A stretch of DNA of 64,000 bases. Source: Pseudomonas fluorescens. Its GTDB lineage: Bacteria; Pseudomonadota; Gammaproteobacteria; Pseudomonadales; Pseudomonadaceae. The DNA is taken from the NCBI RefSeq assembly GCF_005938625.1, contig NZ_VCNJ01000003.1, forward strand, positions 62,001 through 126,000, read 5' to 3'. A model generated the notes under the pieces. That model was not told the origin of the DNA. It did no database searches and worked only from the letters and a program-made list of their open reading frames with translations. The position numbers and the translations under genes were made by a program. The stretch's first letter is position 1. Each line of letters begins with the position of its first letter. Positions 28,939-37,956 of this stretch are shown one piece after another.

Positions 28939-29685
28939 TTACAGGCCCTGCATCATCTTGCGCACACCGGCCACATGCCGGCGACTGACAATCAGCGCAT
29001 CGCCATTGAGCCCTTTGAGGAACAGCTGGAAATGCCCCAGCGGTGTGCGCTGCAAACGCTCGATACGATCGCGGGCGACCAGCGCGTTGCGGTGGATACG
29101 CACGAAGCGCTCGCCGAACTCGTCTTCAAGCGCCTTGAGGGGTTCGTCCAGCAGCACTTCGCCGGCCTCGTGGCGCAAGGTCACGTACTTGTGGTCGGCA
29201 ATGAAGTAAACCACCTGATCCAGCGGGATCAGTTCGATGCCTTTGCGGGTGCGCGCACTGATGTGGCTGCGCGGGCCGGTGCCGCTTTCAGCAGCGGGAC
29301 GGGTCAGGGCCGAGAGTTGCGCCCGGTTGGGACGTTCCGCCCGTTTCAGGGCGTCATGCAGATGTTCAGTTCGCACGGGTTTCACCACATAGCCCACGGC
29401 GCTGGCCTGCAGGGCTTCCACGGCAAATTCATCGGGGCTGGTGCAAAACACTACGGCAGGCGGCGTTTCGCGTTCGCACAGACGGGCAGCGACCTGCAGG
29501 CCATCGAGGCCTGGCATACGGATATCGAGAAGCACGATATCCGGCTTGTGGCTGTCGATCAGTGCCAACGCCTCTTCGCCATTCGTGGCGCTGGGCTCCA
29601 GAACTGTATAACCCTCGAGTTCGCTCACCATTCGGCTGAGGCGCTCGCGAGCCAGTGGTTCGTCATCAACGATCAGGACATTCAT
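28939..29685 (-). CDS. algR: LytTR-type response regulator AlgR
   Basis: 248 residues: receiver domain with VDDEP at 6-10 and phospho-acceptor Asp54 in VLLDIRMPG, then a LytTR DNA-binding domain (about 140-245). AlgR controls alginate, twitching and other surface traits in P. aeruginosa, where the kinase AlgZ (FimS) is encoded just upstream. Here only a broken algZ 3' fragment precedes it, and the ATG overlaps that fragment's stop (ATGA). AlgR may therefore act without its cognate kinase. A start at 29718 lies within the remnant and is rejected. Confidence 0.95.
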   Translation of the reverse strand: MNVLIVDDEPLARERLSRMVSELEGYTVLEPSATNGEEALALIDSHKPDIVLLDIRMPGLDGLQVAARLCERETPPAVVFCTSPDEFAVEALQASAVGYVVKPVRTEHLHDALKRAERPNRAQLSALTRPAAESGTGPRSHISARTRKGIELIPLDQVVYFIADHKYVTLRHEAGEVLLDEPLKALEDEFGERFVRIHRNALVARDRIERLQRTPLGHFQLFLKGLNGDALIVSRRHVAGVRKMMQGL

Positions 29686-30003
29686 ATTGCGCTGGATTCC
29701 TGCGTGAGTCTCGCACAAGGATAGCGTAGACAGGTGAAGTGACGTCCGTCACCGCGATCCACGCTAAGACTAGCCCGAGCGCCAAAAAGTGCCGTACGTC
29801 GGCCAGCAATATTTGCCAGTGCCCGGGTCGTACTGCTCAAAGCCCGCTGTTTCCTGCGTTTCTCACGGGGTTTGCCGAAGGACAAAACACCCAACCCCTC
29901 TTCTTATAGTCGGCGGCAAGACCTTTACGTGATCCAGAGCCGCGTCGACCCTTATGTCCAACTGTAGACGCTCGCCGCGCCGATATTGCTCAATCGAAAA
30001 ATA
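29682..30003 (-). pseudogene. algZ: Remnant of the histidine kinase gene algZ (fimS)
   Basis: Two pieces in different frames. Piece 1 (29905-30003) encodes [17 protein letters not shown] then RVDAALDHVKVLPP, matching the LytS/AlgZ kinase segment that normally reads YxxIEQxRxGERLQ. Piece 2 (about 29879-29682) encodes ALANIAGRRTALFGARASLS and then DGRHFTCLRYPCARLTQE, matching the kinase C-terminus. The catalytic Asn and G-box segment between them is missing. The fragment's TGA overlaps the algR ATG, as expected for an ancestral algZ-algR operon. Everything N-terminal to piece 1, including the membrane helices, is absent. The match is from memory of the family. Confidence 0.75.
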
Positions 30004-30156
30004 TCCTTGCGCAAAACCTCCGGGACCAGCGCCGACTATGGCGCACACAATGAGAAAAAAACGTATCGACCAGTGTCAACGACAGGATTGGCAACCCTGT
30101 TATTATCCGCGCCAGCGTTTCACGCCTTCTTTCTTCAAGCCGATACGAGCGAATTC

Positions 30157-31551
30157 ATGAGCACTGACAAGACCAATCAGTCCTGGGGCGGCCGCTTCAG
30201 TGAACCCGTCGACGCCTTCGTCGCCCGCTTCACCGCCTCCGTCACTTTCGACCAGCGCCTGTATCGCCACGACATCATGGGCTCGATCGCCCACGCCACT
30301 ATGCTGGCCAAGGTCGGCGTGCTGACCGATGCCGAACGCGACAGCATCATCGATGGCCTGAAGACCATTCAGGGCGAAATCGAGGCCGGCCAGTTCGACT
30401 GGCGCATCGACCTCGAAGACGTACACATGAACATCGAAGCACGCCTGACCGATCGCATCGGCGTCACCGGTAAAAAGCTCCACACCGGGCGTAGCCGCAA
30501 CGACCAGGTCACCACCGACATCCGCCTGTGGCTGCGTGACGAGATCGACCTGATCCTCGCCGAAATCACCCGCCTGCAAAAAGGCCTGCTGGAACAAGCC
30601 GAGCGCGAAGCCGCGAGCATCATGCCCGGCTTCACCCACCTGCAGACCGCGCAGCCAGTGACTTTCGGTCATCACATGCTGGCCTGGTTCGAAATGCTCA
30701 GCCGCGACTACGAGCGTCTGGTCGACTGCCGCAAGCGCACCAACCGCATGCCGCTGGGCAGCGCTGCGCTAGCTGGCACCACCTACCCGATCGACCGTGA
30801 ATACACCGCGCAACTGCTGGGTTTCGATGCCGTCGGCGGCAACTCGCTGGACAACGTTTCCGATCGCGACTTCGCCATCGAATTCTGCTCGGCCGCAAGC
30901 ATCGCGATGATGCACTTGTCGCGCTTCTCCGAAGAGCTGGTGCTGTGGACCAGCGCGCAGTTCCAGTTCATCGATCTGCCGGATCGTTTCTGCACCGGCA
31001 GCTCGATCATGCCGCAAAAGAAAAACCCTGACGTGCCAGAGCTGGTGCGTGGCAAGACCGGCCGTGTATTCGGCGCACTGATGGGCCTGCTGACTTTGAT
31101 GAAAGGCCAACCGCTGGCCTACAACAAGGACAACCAGGAAGACAAGGAACCGCTGTTCGACGCTGCAGACACCCTGCGCGATTCGCTGCGGGCCTTTGCC
31201 GACATGATCCCGGCGATCAAACCGAAGCACGCAATCATGCGTGAAGCGGCGCTGCGTGGTTTCTCCACAGCGACTGACCTGGCGGATTATCTGGTGCGTC
31301 GTGGTCTGCCGTTCCGTGATTGCCATGAAATCGTTGGCCACGCCGTGAAGTACGGCGTGGACACCGGCAAGGATCTGGCCGAGATGAGTCTGGAAGAACT
31401 GCGTCAGTTCAGCGATCAGATAGAGCAGGACGTGTTTGCCGTGCTGACCCTGGAAGGCTCGGTGAATGCCCGTGACCATATCGGCGGCACTGCGCCGGTG
31501 CAGGTCAAAGCGGCTGTGGTGCGCGGCCAGGCCCTGATCGCCAGCCGCTAA
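30157..31551 (+). CDS. argH: Argininosuccinate lyase
   Basis: 464 residues from the ATG at 30157 ([14 protein letters not shown]), the normal family length. An upstream in-frame start at 29986 overlaps the algZ remnant and is rejected. It cleaves argininosuccinate to arginine and fumarate. Signature [12 protein letters not shown] is intact, as are [17 protein letters not shown] and the [11 protein letters not shown] block. Transcribed divergently from algR. Confidence 0.96.
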   Translation: MSTDKTNQSWGGRFSEPVDAFVARFTASVTFDQRLYRHDIMGSIAHATMLAKVGVLTDAERDSIIDGLKTIQGEIEAGQFDWRIDLEDVHMNIEARLTDRIGVTGKKLHTGRSRNDQVTTDIRLWLRDEIDLILAEITRLQKGLLEQAEREAASIMPGFTHLQTAQPVTFGHHMLAWFEMLSRDYERLVDCRKRTNRMPLGSAALAGTTYPIDREYTAQLLGFDAVGGNSLDNVSDRDFAIEFCSAASIAMMHLSRFSEELVLWTSAQFQFIDLPDRFCTGSSIMPQKKNPDVPELVRGKTGRVFGALMGLLTLMKGQPLAYNKDNQEDKEPLFDAADTLRDSLRAFADMIPAIKPKHAIMREAALRGFSTATDLADYLVRRGLPFRDCHEIVGHAVKYGVDTGKDLAEMSLEELRQFSDQIEQDVFAVLTLEGSVNARDHIGGTAPVQVKAAVVRGQALIASR

Positions 31552-31568
31552 AAGCCAAAAGCCAAAAG

Positions 31569-31660
31569 CTTCGCGAGCAGGCTCGCCCCCACGGGTTTCG
31601 CGTCGAACACATAATCGTGTTTCAGCACATAACCCTGTGGGAGCGAGCCTGCTCGCGAAG
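31569..31660. repeat. Type A REPIN-like inverted pair 2
   Basis: CTTCGCGAGCAGGCTCGCCC and the inverted GGGAGCGAGCCTGCTCGCGA flank about 45 bases, between the converging genes argH and the GST gene. Confidence 0.88.
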
Positions 31661-31684
31661 GCTTCCTTCAGAGCGCTATAAAAC

Positions 31685-32344
31685 TCACTTCTTGGCAGCG
31701 ATCATCGCCAAAAACGCCGGCATCGCGGCTTCCTTGTCCGCCGCAATCTTCTGCACATGCGGATTCTGCTCCAGCCGCTCCAGCAGCGCCTTCGCCTTTG
31801 GCATATCCGCCAGCAAATCAATCCCGAACAGTTTCTGCCCGACCGCACAGGCCAACGGCACGCTGTAGAGGAAATACAAATCGGCAATGCTCAAACTGTC
31901 GCCTGCCACATACGGGGCGAATTTGCCGTGACGGCCCAGAGCTGCAAAACCCAGCAACAGTTCAGTCTTGGTCTTTTCCTTGATCGCTTCCGGCAGGGTC
32001 ATGCCGAAGAATGCTTCGCCATAACAGGCACGGCCGGGCAACTCGATGTACAGCTCGATTTCCTTGGCAATCGCCAAGACTTGCGCGCGCTCGAACGGAT
32101 CGCTCGGCAGCAGCGGTGTGCCTTTCTGGGTCTGTTCGAGGTATTCGAGGATGATCGCGGTTTCGTTGATGAAACCGGCGTCCACACCGAGCACCGGGAC
32201 CTTGCCACGCGGGCTGATGGCCAGAGATTCCGGGGTCGGCGTCGGGTAGAACGTGACCTCTTCGAACGGCAGGCCTTTTTCCAGCAGTGCCAGTTTGACC
32301 ATGTTGTAGTAGTTGCTGACTGAGAATCCGTAGAGCTTGAGCAT
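31685..32344 (-). CDS. Glutathione S-transferase family protein
   Basis: 219 residues from the ATG at 32344, 7 bases after GGAGG; an in-frame GTG sits one codon earlier. N-terminal thioredoxin-like domain (LKLYGFSVSNYYNMVKLALL) with the glutathione-binding SPRGKVPVL and ETAIILEYLE motifs; C-terminal helical domain with SIADLYFL. Substrate unknown; probably detoxification or stress related. Confidence 0.9.
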   Translation of the reverse strand: MLKLYGFSVSNYYNMVKLALLEKGLPFEEVTFYPTPTPESLAISPRGKVPVLGVDAGFINETAIILEYLEQTQKGTPLLPSDPFERAQVLAIAKEIELYIELPGRACYGEAFFGMTLPEAIKEKTKTELLLGFAALGRHGKFAPYVAGDSLSIADLYFLYSVPLACAVGQKLFGIDLLADMPKAKALLERLEQNPHVQKIAADKEAAMPAFLAMIAAKK

Positions 32345-32467
32345 CACATAGCCTCCAGGCCGTGCGGGGTGGGCAGGGCCTGTTTATAGATCGTGCAGGC
32401 GAATCGCGCCAGCAGCATCACGCCGCTGAATGCGGGTAAACTGGCGCCTTTCCATGAGGAGCCTGCC

Positions 32468-32752
32468 ATGAGCGAGCCGACAGACATCGACAACGACGAA
32501 GAAGAGTTCACCGAGGCTACGTTGATCGAAGCCATCGAGAACCAGATCGAAAGCGACAACCCGCCAGCGGCCAAAGCGACTTTCAACAAGCTGACACTGG
32601 TCGGAACTGAGCGCGAAGAGATCCTCAACCTGATGGCGCACGTGCTGGCCTACGAGATTGACGCGATGCTCGATGAAGACCGCGCATTTGATACTGAATG
32701 GTACGAAGCGGCGCTGCGCGCCTTGCCGGAATTACCGCCAGAAAAGCAGTAA
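32468..32752 (+). CDS. Conserved small acidic protein of unknown function
   Basis: 94 residues from the ATG at 32468, preceded by AGGAG. The N-terminus is strongly acidic (TDIDNDEEEFTE) and the rest is helical (EREEILNLMAHVLAYEIDAM). I recognise it only as a conserved pseudomonad hypothetical. The next gene is 260 bases away beyond a type A repeat, so it is probably monocistronic. Confidence 0.75.
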   Translation: MSEPTDIDNDEEEFTEATLIEAIENQIESDNPPAAKATFNKLTLVGTEREEILNLMAHVLAYEIDAMLDEDRAFDTEWYEAALRALPELPPEKQ

Positions 32753-32769
32753 GCCAAACACATCCCCCT

Positions 32770-32856
32770 GTGGGAGCGAGCCTGATCGCGAATGCCGTGC
32801 ATCAGCAAAAGCAACGCTAAATGACACACCGCTTTCGCGAGCAGGCTCGCTCCCAC
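32770..32856. repeat. Type A REPIN-like inverted pair 3
   Basis: GTGGGAGCGAGCCTGATCGC and the inverted GCGAGCAGGCTCGCTCCCAC. The left arm has one change (GATC for GCTC). Confidence 0.88.
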
Positions 32857-33012
32857 ACAATTTGTCACCCATCTATCAGGCCTTCCCCTGAGCCCCGACT
32901 ACACTGGAATCCGCCTCAAGACAAAATCCCTGATCTGAGCACTGGACATGCCGCAAAAGCGGGTTCACCTTAGGGACGCTGTCGTCCAATTCCTAGAAAG
33001 TCTGGAGTCCTT

Positions 33013-33258
33013 ATGTCGCTTACCCCTGAGTTGGTTGCCGAACTGGAAGTCCTCGCACTCTTTCCCCTGGACAGTTCCCAGGAAGGTTTGAAAATTCATC
33101 AGACCGCTGCCCCGAAACATATTTCTGCCGCCAAACGCCTCTTTGAAAAAGACTTGACCGATCAGCCCGATGGCGGGTATCTGACCAGCCTCGGTCGCGA
33201 TGCCGCACAAAATGTGCAAACCGTGCTGACCATTCTGAGAGAGCAAGAAACCGCCTGA
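33013..33258 (+). CDS. TIGR02647 family protein
   Basis: 81 residues, beginning MSLTPELVAELEVLALFPLD and continuing SSQEGLKIHQTA, the conserved start of this small gammaproteobacterial family. Sometimes annotated as DNA-binding, without evidence I can point to here. GGAGTCC precedes the ATG. Confidence 0.85.
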   Translation: MSLTPELVAELEVLALFPLDSSQEGLKIHQTAAPKHISAAKRLFEKDLTDQPDGGYLTSLGRDAAQNVQTVLTILREQETA

Positions 33259-33439
33259 TCCCCCTGACTTTGCCCACGGGAACTCCTGCCACGGGATTTC
33301 CGCGGGCCTGCCCGGTCGCCCGCGATAGAAATCTGACGTCAAAAAACAAATTCAGCTAAAAGTCCCGCTGCGCTAAGGCTAAACTGCCTGACATTCCGAG
33401 ACCCTCTACGTCCGAGCCTTTGAGCCGGTTTGAGCTGAC

Positions 33440-36283
33440 ATGACGCGCACCCACGAAATCCGCCCCGACCTCGACGAAGGCATTGACCGCAAGGTCCTCA
33501 GCCAGCTGCGCGCGCGTTTTCTCAAACTCAATGAAGGCCGCCTCGGCCGCGCCCTCGAAGGCTTGTCGACACGTCAACAGAGCGTGTTGACGCTATTGCC
33601 GCTGTTCTTCCACGTCAACCATCCGCTGCTGCCGGGCTATGTCTCGGGCAGTACGCCGGCCGGACTGTCGAATTACGAGCCTGACACCAACACACTCGCC
33701 GAAGCGCAACGCCTGACCCGTTCGTTTTCCTACAAGCCGCGCCACGGCAGCAATCCACCGCGGCCGATTCATGGCCTGTTCCTGATGGGCAGCCTCGGCA
33801 CGCTGGCGCAGGCTGATCAGAGCGACATGGACGTGTGGGTCTGCCACGCACCGGATCTGAGCGAAAGCGAACTCGCTGAACTGGGCAAAAAATGTCATTT
33901 GCTTGAGGCCTGGGCCGCGAGCCAGGGCGCCGAGGCACATTTCTTTCTGATCGACCCGGTGCGCTTCGTCAAAGGCGAACGCGACACCCAGCTCAGTTCG
34001 GAAAACTGCGGGTCGACCCAGCACTATCTGCTACTCGACGAGTTTTATCGCACCGCAATCTGGCTGGCCGGGCGCACACCGATCTGGTGGCTGGTGCCGG
34101 TTTACGAAGAAACCGCCTACGATCTTTACACCCATACCCTGCTGTCCAAGCGCTTTATCCGCGCCGACGAAACCCTTGACCTTGGCCATCTGGCGACGAT
34201 TCCGCCGGGCGAGTTCATTGGTGCCGGGTTGTGGCAGTTGTTCAAAGGCATCGAGTCGCCCTACAAGTCGGTGCTCAAACTGCTGCTGACCGAGGTTTAC
34301 GCCAGCGAACACCCGCAGGTGCAGTGCTTGAGCCTGCGCTTCAAGAAAGCCGTGTTCGCCAACCAGCTGGATCTTGATGAACTGGATCCGTACATGGTCG
34401 TGTATCGGCGTATCGAGGAATACCTCACCGCACGCAACGAACCGGAACGCCTGGAACTGGTACGCCGCGCGCTGTACCTGAAGGTCAACCGCAAGCTCAC
34501 CGGCAACAGCCGCACGCAGAGCTGGCAACGTTCGTTGCTGGAACGGCTGGCCAGCGAATGGCATTGGGATCAGCGACAACTGACGCTGCTCGACAGCCGC
34601 AGCCAGTGGAAAGTCCGCCAGGTCAGCGCCGAACGCCGGGCGCTGGTCAATGAGCTGAACTACAGCTATCGCTTCCTCACCCAGTTTGCCCGCACCGAGC
34701 AGACCGTCAGCCTGATCAACAAGCGTGACCTCAATGTGCTCGGCCGCCGACTCTACGCAGCCTTCGAGCGCAAGGCCGACAAGGTCGAGTTCATCAACCC
34801 CGGCATCGCCCCGGATCTGGCCGAAGACACCCTGACCCTGGTGCAGTCGCGCAATAAAAAGGAACCGGGGCAAACCCAGTGGGGCCTGTATAACGGCAGC
34901 CTCACGGCACTTGAGTGGGAACACTTCGCGCCGATCAAGCGCAGCCGCGAATTGCTTGAACTGCTGACCTGGTGCCACCGCAACGGCGTGATCGACAGCA
35001 GCACGCGCCTCGCTTTGCATCCCGGCACCAGCGACCTGAGCGAGTTCGAACTGTTCAACCTCCTCGGCAGCCTGCAACAGTGCATCGCCCTGCCCTTGCC
35101 CACCGTCGCGGAAGAACCGTTGCTGCGTGCAGCGGTGCCGAGCGAAGTGCTGATTCTGGTCAACGTCGGCGTCGACCCGCTCAAGCATCACCGCGACCTC
35201 AATATCCTGATGACCACCGAGCGCACCGACTCGCTGAGTTACGCCGGGGTGCGCGAAAACCTCGTGCTGACGCTGGATCAGGTCACGCTCAATAGCTGGA
35301 ACGAAGTGCTGGTCAACCGCTTCGACGGCCCGCACGCCCTGCTCGATTGCCTGCGCGATTACCTCAACAATCTGCCGCGCGGGCCGCTGCAGCCGTCGCT
35401 GAAGGTGCGTTGTTTCTGCCACAACCGCGCGCAATTCATTGCCCGTCGGGTCGAAGAAATCATCGATACCGCACAGAACCTGTTGCTCAGCGAGCTGAAC
35501 CACCGCTATCTGGTTCAAGTGCAGCAGCACTATCACGTGCTGGAATTGGTGCCGGGCCAGGTCAACCACGTCGCCCTCGCCACCCTGCCGGCCCTGCTCG
35601 ATTACCTCGGCGAGGAACAGCCGCGCTACAGCCCGCTACATCTGGACCCGATGGCGCTGGAAGATCACGACCTCGCATTGATCCTGCCGATGGGCCAGCC
35701 GGAATGCATTCAAGTGTTCTACCGCATCACCGAGCAGCAGGCCGAGTTGTACGTATTGGATGAGTTCAACGCGCTGTGGCAGCAGCATTTGCCTTATCAC
35801 GACGAGCAGAGCCTGCTGGTGCCGTTGCAGCGCTTTCTGCAATCGATTCTGTTCCGCCGCGAAGCCGTGCTGCCGATGGACGCCGGCCCGGATGCCCGTC
35901 TCGAAACCTTGTATTACCAGTTATTGCCATCGGGCCCGGGACGCGCGCGCCGGGTCGAAGCGCGGCCGGCACCGCAGACGCCAGTGAACAAGCCGTTCTA
36001 TGACGTACAGGCGATCGTCGGCAAAGCCGCACCGGGCGAAGTGCAGGTCACCCTGTATTGCAATCAACGGGAATTCAGCGAACTGGAACATGGCGACCAG
36101 CTGTTCAGCGTGGTCGCCCGGGAGATCGTCGAACAGCGCCGTGAGAGCGAACGCTATCGCTGCTACATCACCGACCTCGACCTTTCGGGCCTGCTCGGTG
36201 ACGGGCAGAGTTCAAGCAATCTGTATCTACGCTACAAGGCTGACCTGGAGCGCGCCCTGAACGAGGCACTCGAACAGGTCTGA
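33440..36283 (+). CDS. cyaA: Class I adenylate cyclase
   Basis: 947 residues; makes cAMP from ATP. The N-terminal catalytic domain carries the nucleotidyltransferase motif GSLGTLAQADQSDMDVWVC (about 114-132). ENCGSTQHYLLLDEFYR and RTPIWWLVPVYEE are family blocks, and the C-terminal half is the regulatory region. Pseudomonads carry this enterobacterial-type cyclase besides a class III enzyme elsewhere. Convergent with rnk, 6-base gap. Long open frames opposite it are GC shadows. Confidence 0.95.
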   Translation: MTRTHEIRPDLDEGIDRKVLSQLRARFLKLNEGRLGRALEGLSTRQQSVLTLLPLFFHVNHPLLPGYVSGSTPAGLSNYEPDTNTLAEAQRLTRSFSYKPRHGSNPPRPIHGLFLMGSLGTLAQADQSDMDVWVCHAPDLSESELAELGKKCHLLEAWAASQGAEAHFFLIDPVRFVKGERDTQLSSENCGSTQHYLLLDEFYRTAIWLAGRTPIWWLVPVYEETAYDLYTHTLLSKRFIRADETLDLGHLATIPPGEFIGAGLWQLFKGIESPYKSVLKLLLTEVYASEHPQVQCLSLRFKKAVFANQLDLDELDPYMVVYRRIEEYLTARNEPERLELVRRALYLKVNRKLTGNSRTQSWQRSLLERLASEWHWDQRQLTLLDSRSQWKVRQVSAERRALVNELNYSYRFLTQFARTEQTVSLINKRDLNVLGRRLYAAFERKADKVEFINPGIAPDLAEDTLTLVQSRNKKEPGQTQWGLYNGSLTALEWEHFAPIKRSRELLELLTWCHRNGVIDSSTRLALHPGTSDLSEFELFNLLGSLQQCIALPLPTVAEEPLLRAAVPSEVLILVNVGVDPLKHHRDLNILMTTERTDSLSYAGVRENLVLTLDQVTLNSWNEVLVNRFDGPHALLDCLRDYLNNLPRGPLQPSLKVRCFCHNRAQFIARRVEEIIDTAQNLLLSELNHRYLVQVQQHYHVLELVPGQVNHVALATLPALLDYLGEEQPRYSPLHLDPMALEDHDLALILPMGQPECIQVFYRITEQQAELYVLDEFNALWQQHLPYHDEQSLLVPLQRFLQSILFRREAVLPMDAGPDARLETLYYQLLPSGPGRARRVEARPAPQTPVNKPFYDVQAIVGKAAPGEVQVTLYCNQREFSELEHGDQLFSVVAREIVEQRRESERYRCYITDLDLSGLLGDGQSSSNLYLRYKADLERALNEALEQV

Positions 36284-36289
36284 GGCGGG

Positions 36290-36709
36290 TTACTCGGGAA
36301 ACGCGCCACCATTGGCCGGTTGCGATTCGACTTCCAGCAAAGTCAGTTTGAGGGTCTTGCCACCGGGTGCCGGCCAGTCAATGTGCTGACCGACCTTCAG
36401 GCCCAGCAACGCGCTGCCGACCGGGGCCAGGATCGAGATCTTGCCTTCATCGGCGTTGGCGTCCTTCGGATAGACCAGCGTCAGGTGGTAATCCTTGCCA
36501 CTGCCTTCTTCGCGGCAATGCACACGGGAATTCATTGTCACGACATCGGCGGGCACTTCATCGTGGCCGACCACGGTATCGGCGCGGTCCAGCTCGGTTT
36601 GCAGCGCAATCACGCCCGGCGCAGCCTGATCTTTATCGTTCAGGCTGTCGATCAGGCGTTCCAGACGTTGCACGTCCAGACGGGTAAGGGTGATGGAAGG
36701 TGCGGTCAT
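36290..36709 (-). CDS. rnk: Nucleoside diphosphate kinase regulator
   Basis: 139 residues from the ATG at 36709 (MTAPSITLTRLDVQRLERLI). An N-terminal short coiled coil is followed by a GreA/GreB-like C-terminal domain (ISILAPVGSALLGLKVGQHI). Rnk binds RNA polymerase; its loss lowers Ndk and polyphosphate levels in P. aeruginosa, which links it functionally to ppk/ppx at the start of the window. The Shine-Dalgarno AGGAG is 12 bases from the ATG, longer than usual. Confidence 0.92.
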   Translation of the reverse strand: MTAPSITLTRLDVQRLERLIDSLNDKDQAAPGVIALQTELDRADTVVGHDEVPADVVTMNSRVHCREEGSGKDYHLTLVYPKDANADEGKISILAPVGSALLGLKVGQHIDWPAPGGKTLKLTLLEVESQPANGGAFPE

Positions 36710-36741
36710 GATCCGGGCAGACTCCTTTCTTCTGCACACAA

Positions 36742-36776
36742 AAAAAGCAAAACCCCGCCAAAAAAGACGGGGTTTT
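36742..36776 (-). terminator. Intrinsic terminator downstream of cyaY-DUF1289
   Basis: Read on the minus strand: AAAACCCCGTC-TTTTTT-GGCGGGGTTTT followed by a T run. It ends the cyaY-DUF1289 unit before rnk. Confidence 0.85.
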
Positions 36777-36856
36777 CACCAGGCCTCGATGGGTTGAGGC
36801 GTGTTCGGACACTATCACAGCTCAAAAAATATACAAGTCACCCACCCGGCCAGCCC

Positions 36857-37078
36857 CTACGTTGAGGAATTGCGGCGGTCTGCGGCTTGGGCGCAGATGA
36901 CCCGGCGGCGTTGATCGTCTGCCGAACGCCATTCGCGAATGTCTTCGACATGGCGGAAGCAGCCGAGGCAGACCTTTTGTTCGTCCAGTCGGCACACGCC
37001 GCTGCACGGCGAAGGCACGGCCGGGCTGATGTTGCTGTAAAGCGGCTTGGGTGGACGAACAGGAGCGGTGTCAGTCAC
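36857..37078 (-). CDS. DUF1289 family cysteine-rich protein
   Basis: 73 residues from a GTG at 37078, 4 bases after the cyaY stop. Conserved cysteines PCSGVCRLDEQKVCLGCFR with a following DIREW define DUF1289, probably a small metal-binding domain. Co-transcription with frataxin-like cyaY hints at iron or iron-sulfur biology. The longer frame on the same strand is antisense noise across cyaY. Confidence 0.85.
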   Translation of the reverse strand: MTDTAPVRPPKPLYSNISPAVPSPCSGVCRLDEQKVCLGCFRHVEDIREWRSADDQRRRVICAQAADRRNSST

Positions 37079-37082
37079 GGAA

Positions 37083-37415
37083 TCACAGACCTTCGAAGTC
37101 GAATTCGGCGCCGGCCTGCTGCTCGACGATGCGCTCGAGCATTTCGCCCAATTGCTCTTCGCTCTTGTCGCACATCCAGCGCTCGCTTTCTTCGTCGTAG
37201 TCGAAGTGGAAACCACCGGACACCGCCGCCAGCCACAGCTGACGCAGCGGCTCCTGACGGCTGAAGATCAGCTGCGAGCCGTTTTCGAACTTGACGGTGA
37301 GCACACCGGCCGAGTTCTCCATGTCGATATCCAGATCACTTTCGTCAAAGATGTCTTCCAGTTTTTCCTGGGTTTCATCGACCAGATCGTGAAAACGGGC
37401 TTCGGACAAACTCAT
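37083..37415 (-). CDS. cyaY: Iron-sulfur cluster assembly protein CyaY (bacterial frataxin)
   Basis: 110 residues from the ATG at 37415 (MSLSEARFHDLVDETQEKLE). An acidic first helix and beta sheet (DLDIDMENSAGVLTVKFENG, then RQLWLAAVSGGFHFDY) are the frataxin fold; the acidic ridge binds iron and modulates IscS. Divergent from the lptM-lysA operon, the standard proteobacterial context. Confidence 0.94.
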   Translation of the reverse strand: MSLSEARFHDLVDETQEKLEDIFDESDLDIDMENSAGVLTVKFENGSQLIFSRQEPLRQLWLAAVSGGFHFDYDEESERWMCDKSEEQLGEMLERIVEQQAGAEFDFEGL

Positions 37416-37531
37416 TGCGGCAACCTCAAAAAATGTTCTGATCAGGCACAAGCGCCGAAAGATACGGACGCTGCCGGCCGATTGCAAAGATTAACGACCA
37501 AGCACCTGCCGGCCCAGCAACACCGAACCCT

Positions 37532-37646
37532 GTGGGAGCGAGCCGGCTCCGGGCGGCGATCCGACGAAAGCGGTGTGTCAGTCAGCATATATGTATCTGA
37601 CACTCCGCTATCGTCGGATCGCCGCCCGGAGCCGGCTCACTCCTAC
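37532..37646. repeat. Type A REPIN-like inverted pair 4, long-armed variant
   Basis: Arms extend over about 35 bases: GTGGGAGCGAGCCGGCTCCG, then GGCGGCGATCCGACGA, against the inverted partner ending GGAGCCGGCTCACTCCTAC. It lies in the divergent cyaY/lptM region; the rest of 37416-37770 holds only a TATACT hexamer (37731-37736) upstream of lptM. Confidence 0.85.
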
Positions 37647-37770
37647 AGGAGATTACGGCGGTTCGGGCAGCTTTGGACGAGCCCCGCCGGACGGGAACCC
37701 CCTCGCATAGGCAAGCCGCCGGGTGGCCGGTATACTCCGGCGCAATTAACGCATTTTCAAGGATTTCGCC

Positions 37771-37947
37771 ATGAAGCGCCTGATCTCTTCCCTTGCTGCG
37801 CTCGTCGCGGTTGCCTGCCTCGTTTCGGCCTGCGGTCAAAAAGGCCCGCTGTACCTGCCCGATGACGATCAGGACCCGGCCGAGCAAGCCAAATCGTCGC
37901 AACAACAGCCTGCCTCCAAGGCGCACAAGCACGACGTTTACCAATAA
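37771..37947 (+). CDS. lptM: LPS translocon maturation chaperone / small lipoprotein LptM (YifL)
   Basis: 58-residue lipoprotein, short enough to be missed by ORF callers. It begins MKRLISSLAALVAVACLVSA with lipobox VSAC (Cys21), followed by GQKGPLYLPDDDQDP, the conserved LptM motif. LptM helps oxidative maturation of LptD at the outer membrane in E. coli. AAGGA precedes the ATG. It lies 9 bases before lysA, the usual arrangement. Confidence 0.92.
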   Translation: MKRLISSLAALVAVACLVSACGQKGPLYLPDDDQDPAEQAKSSQQQPASKAHKHDVYQ

Positions 37948-37956
37948 GGGATCGCC

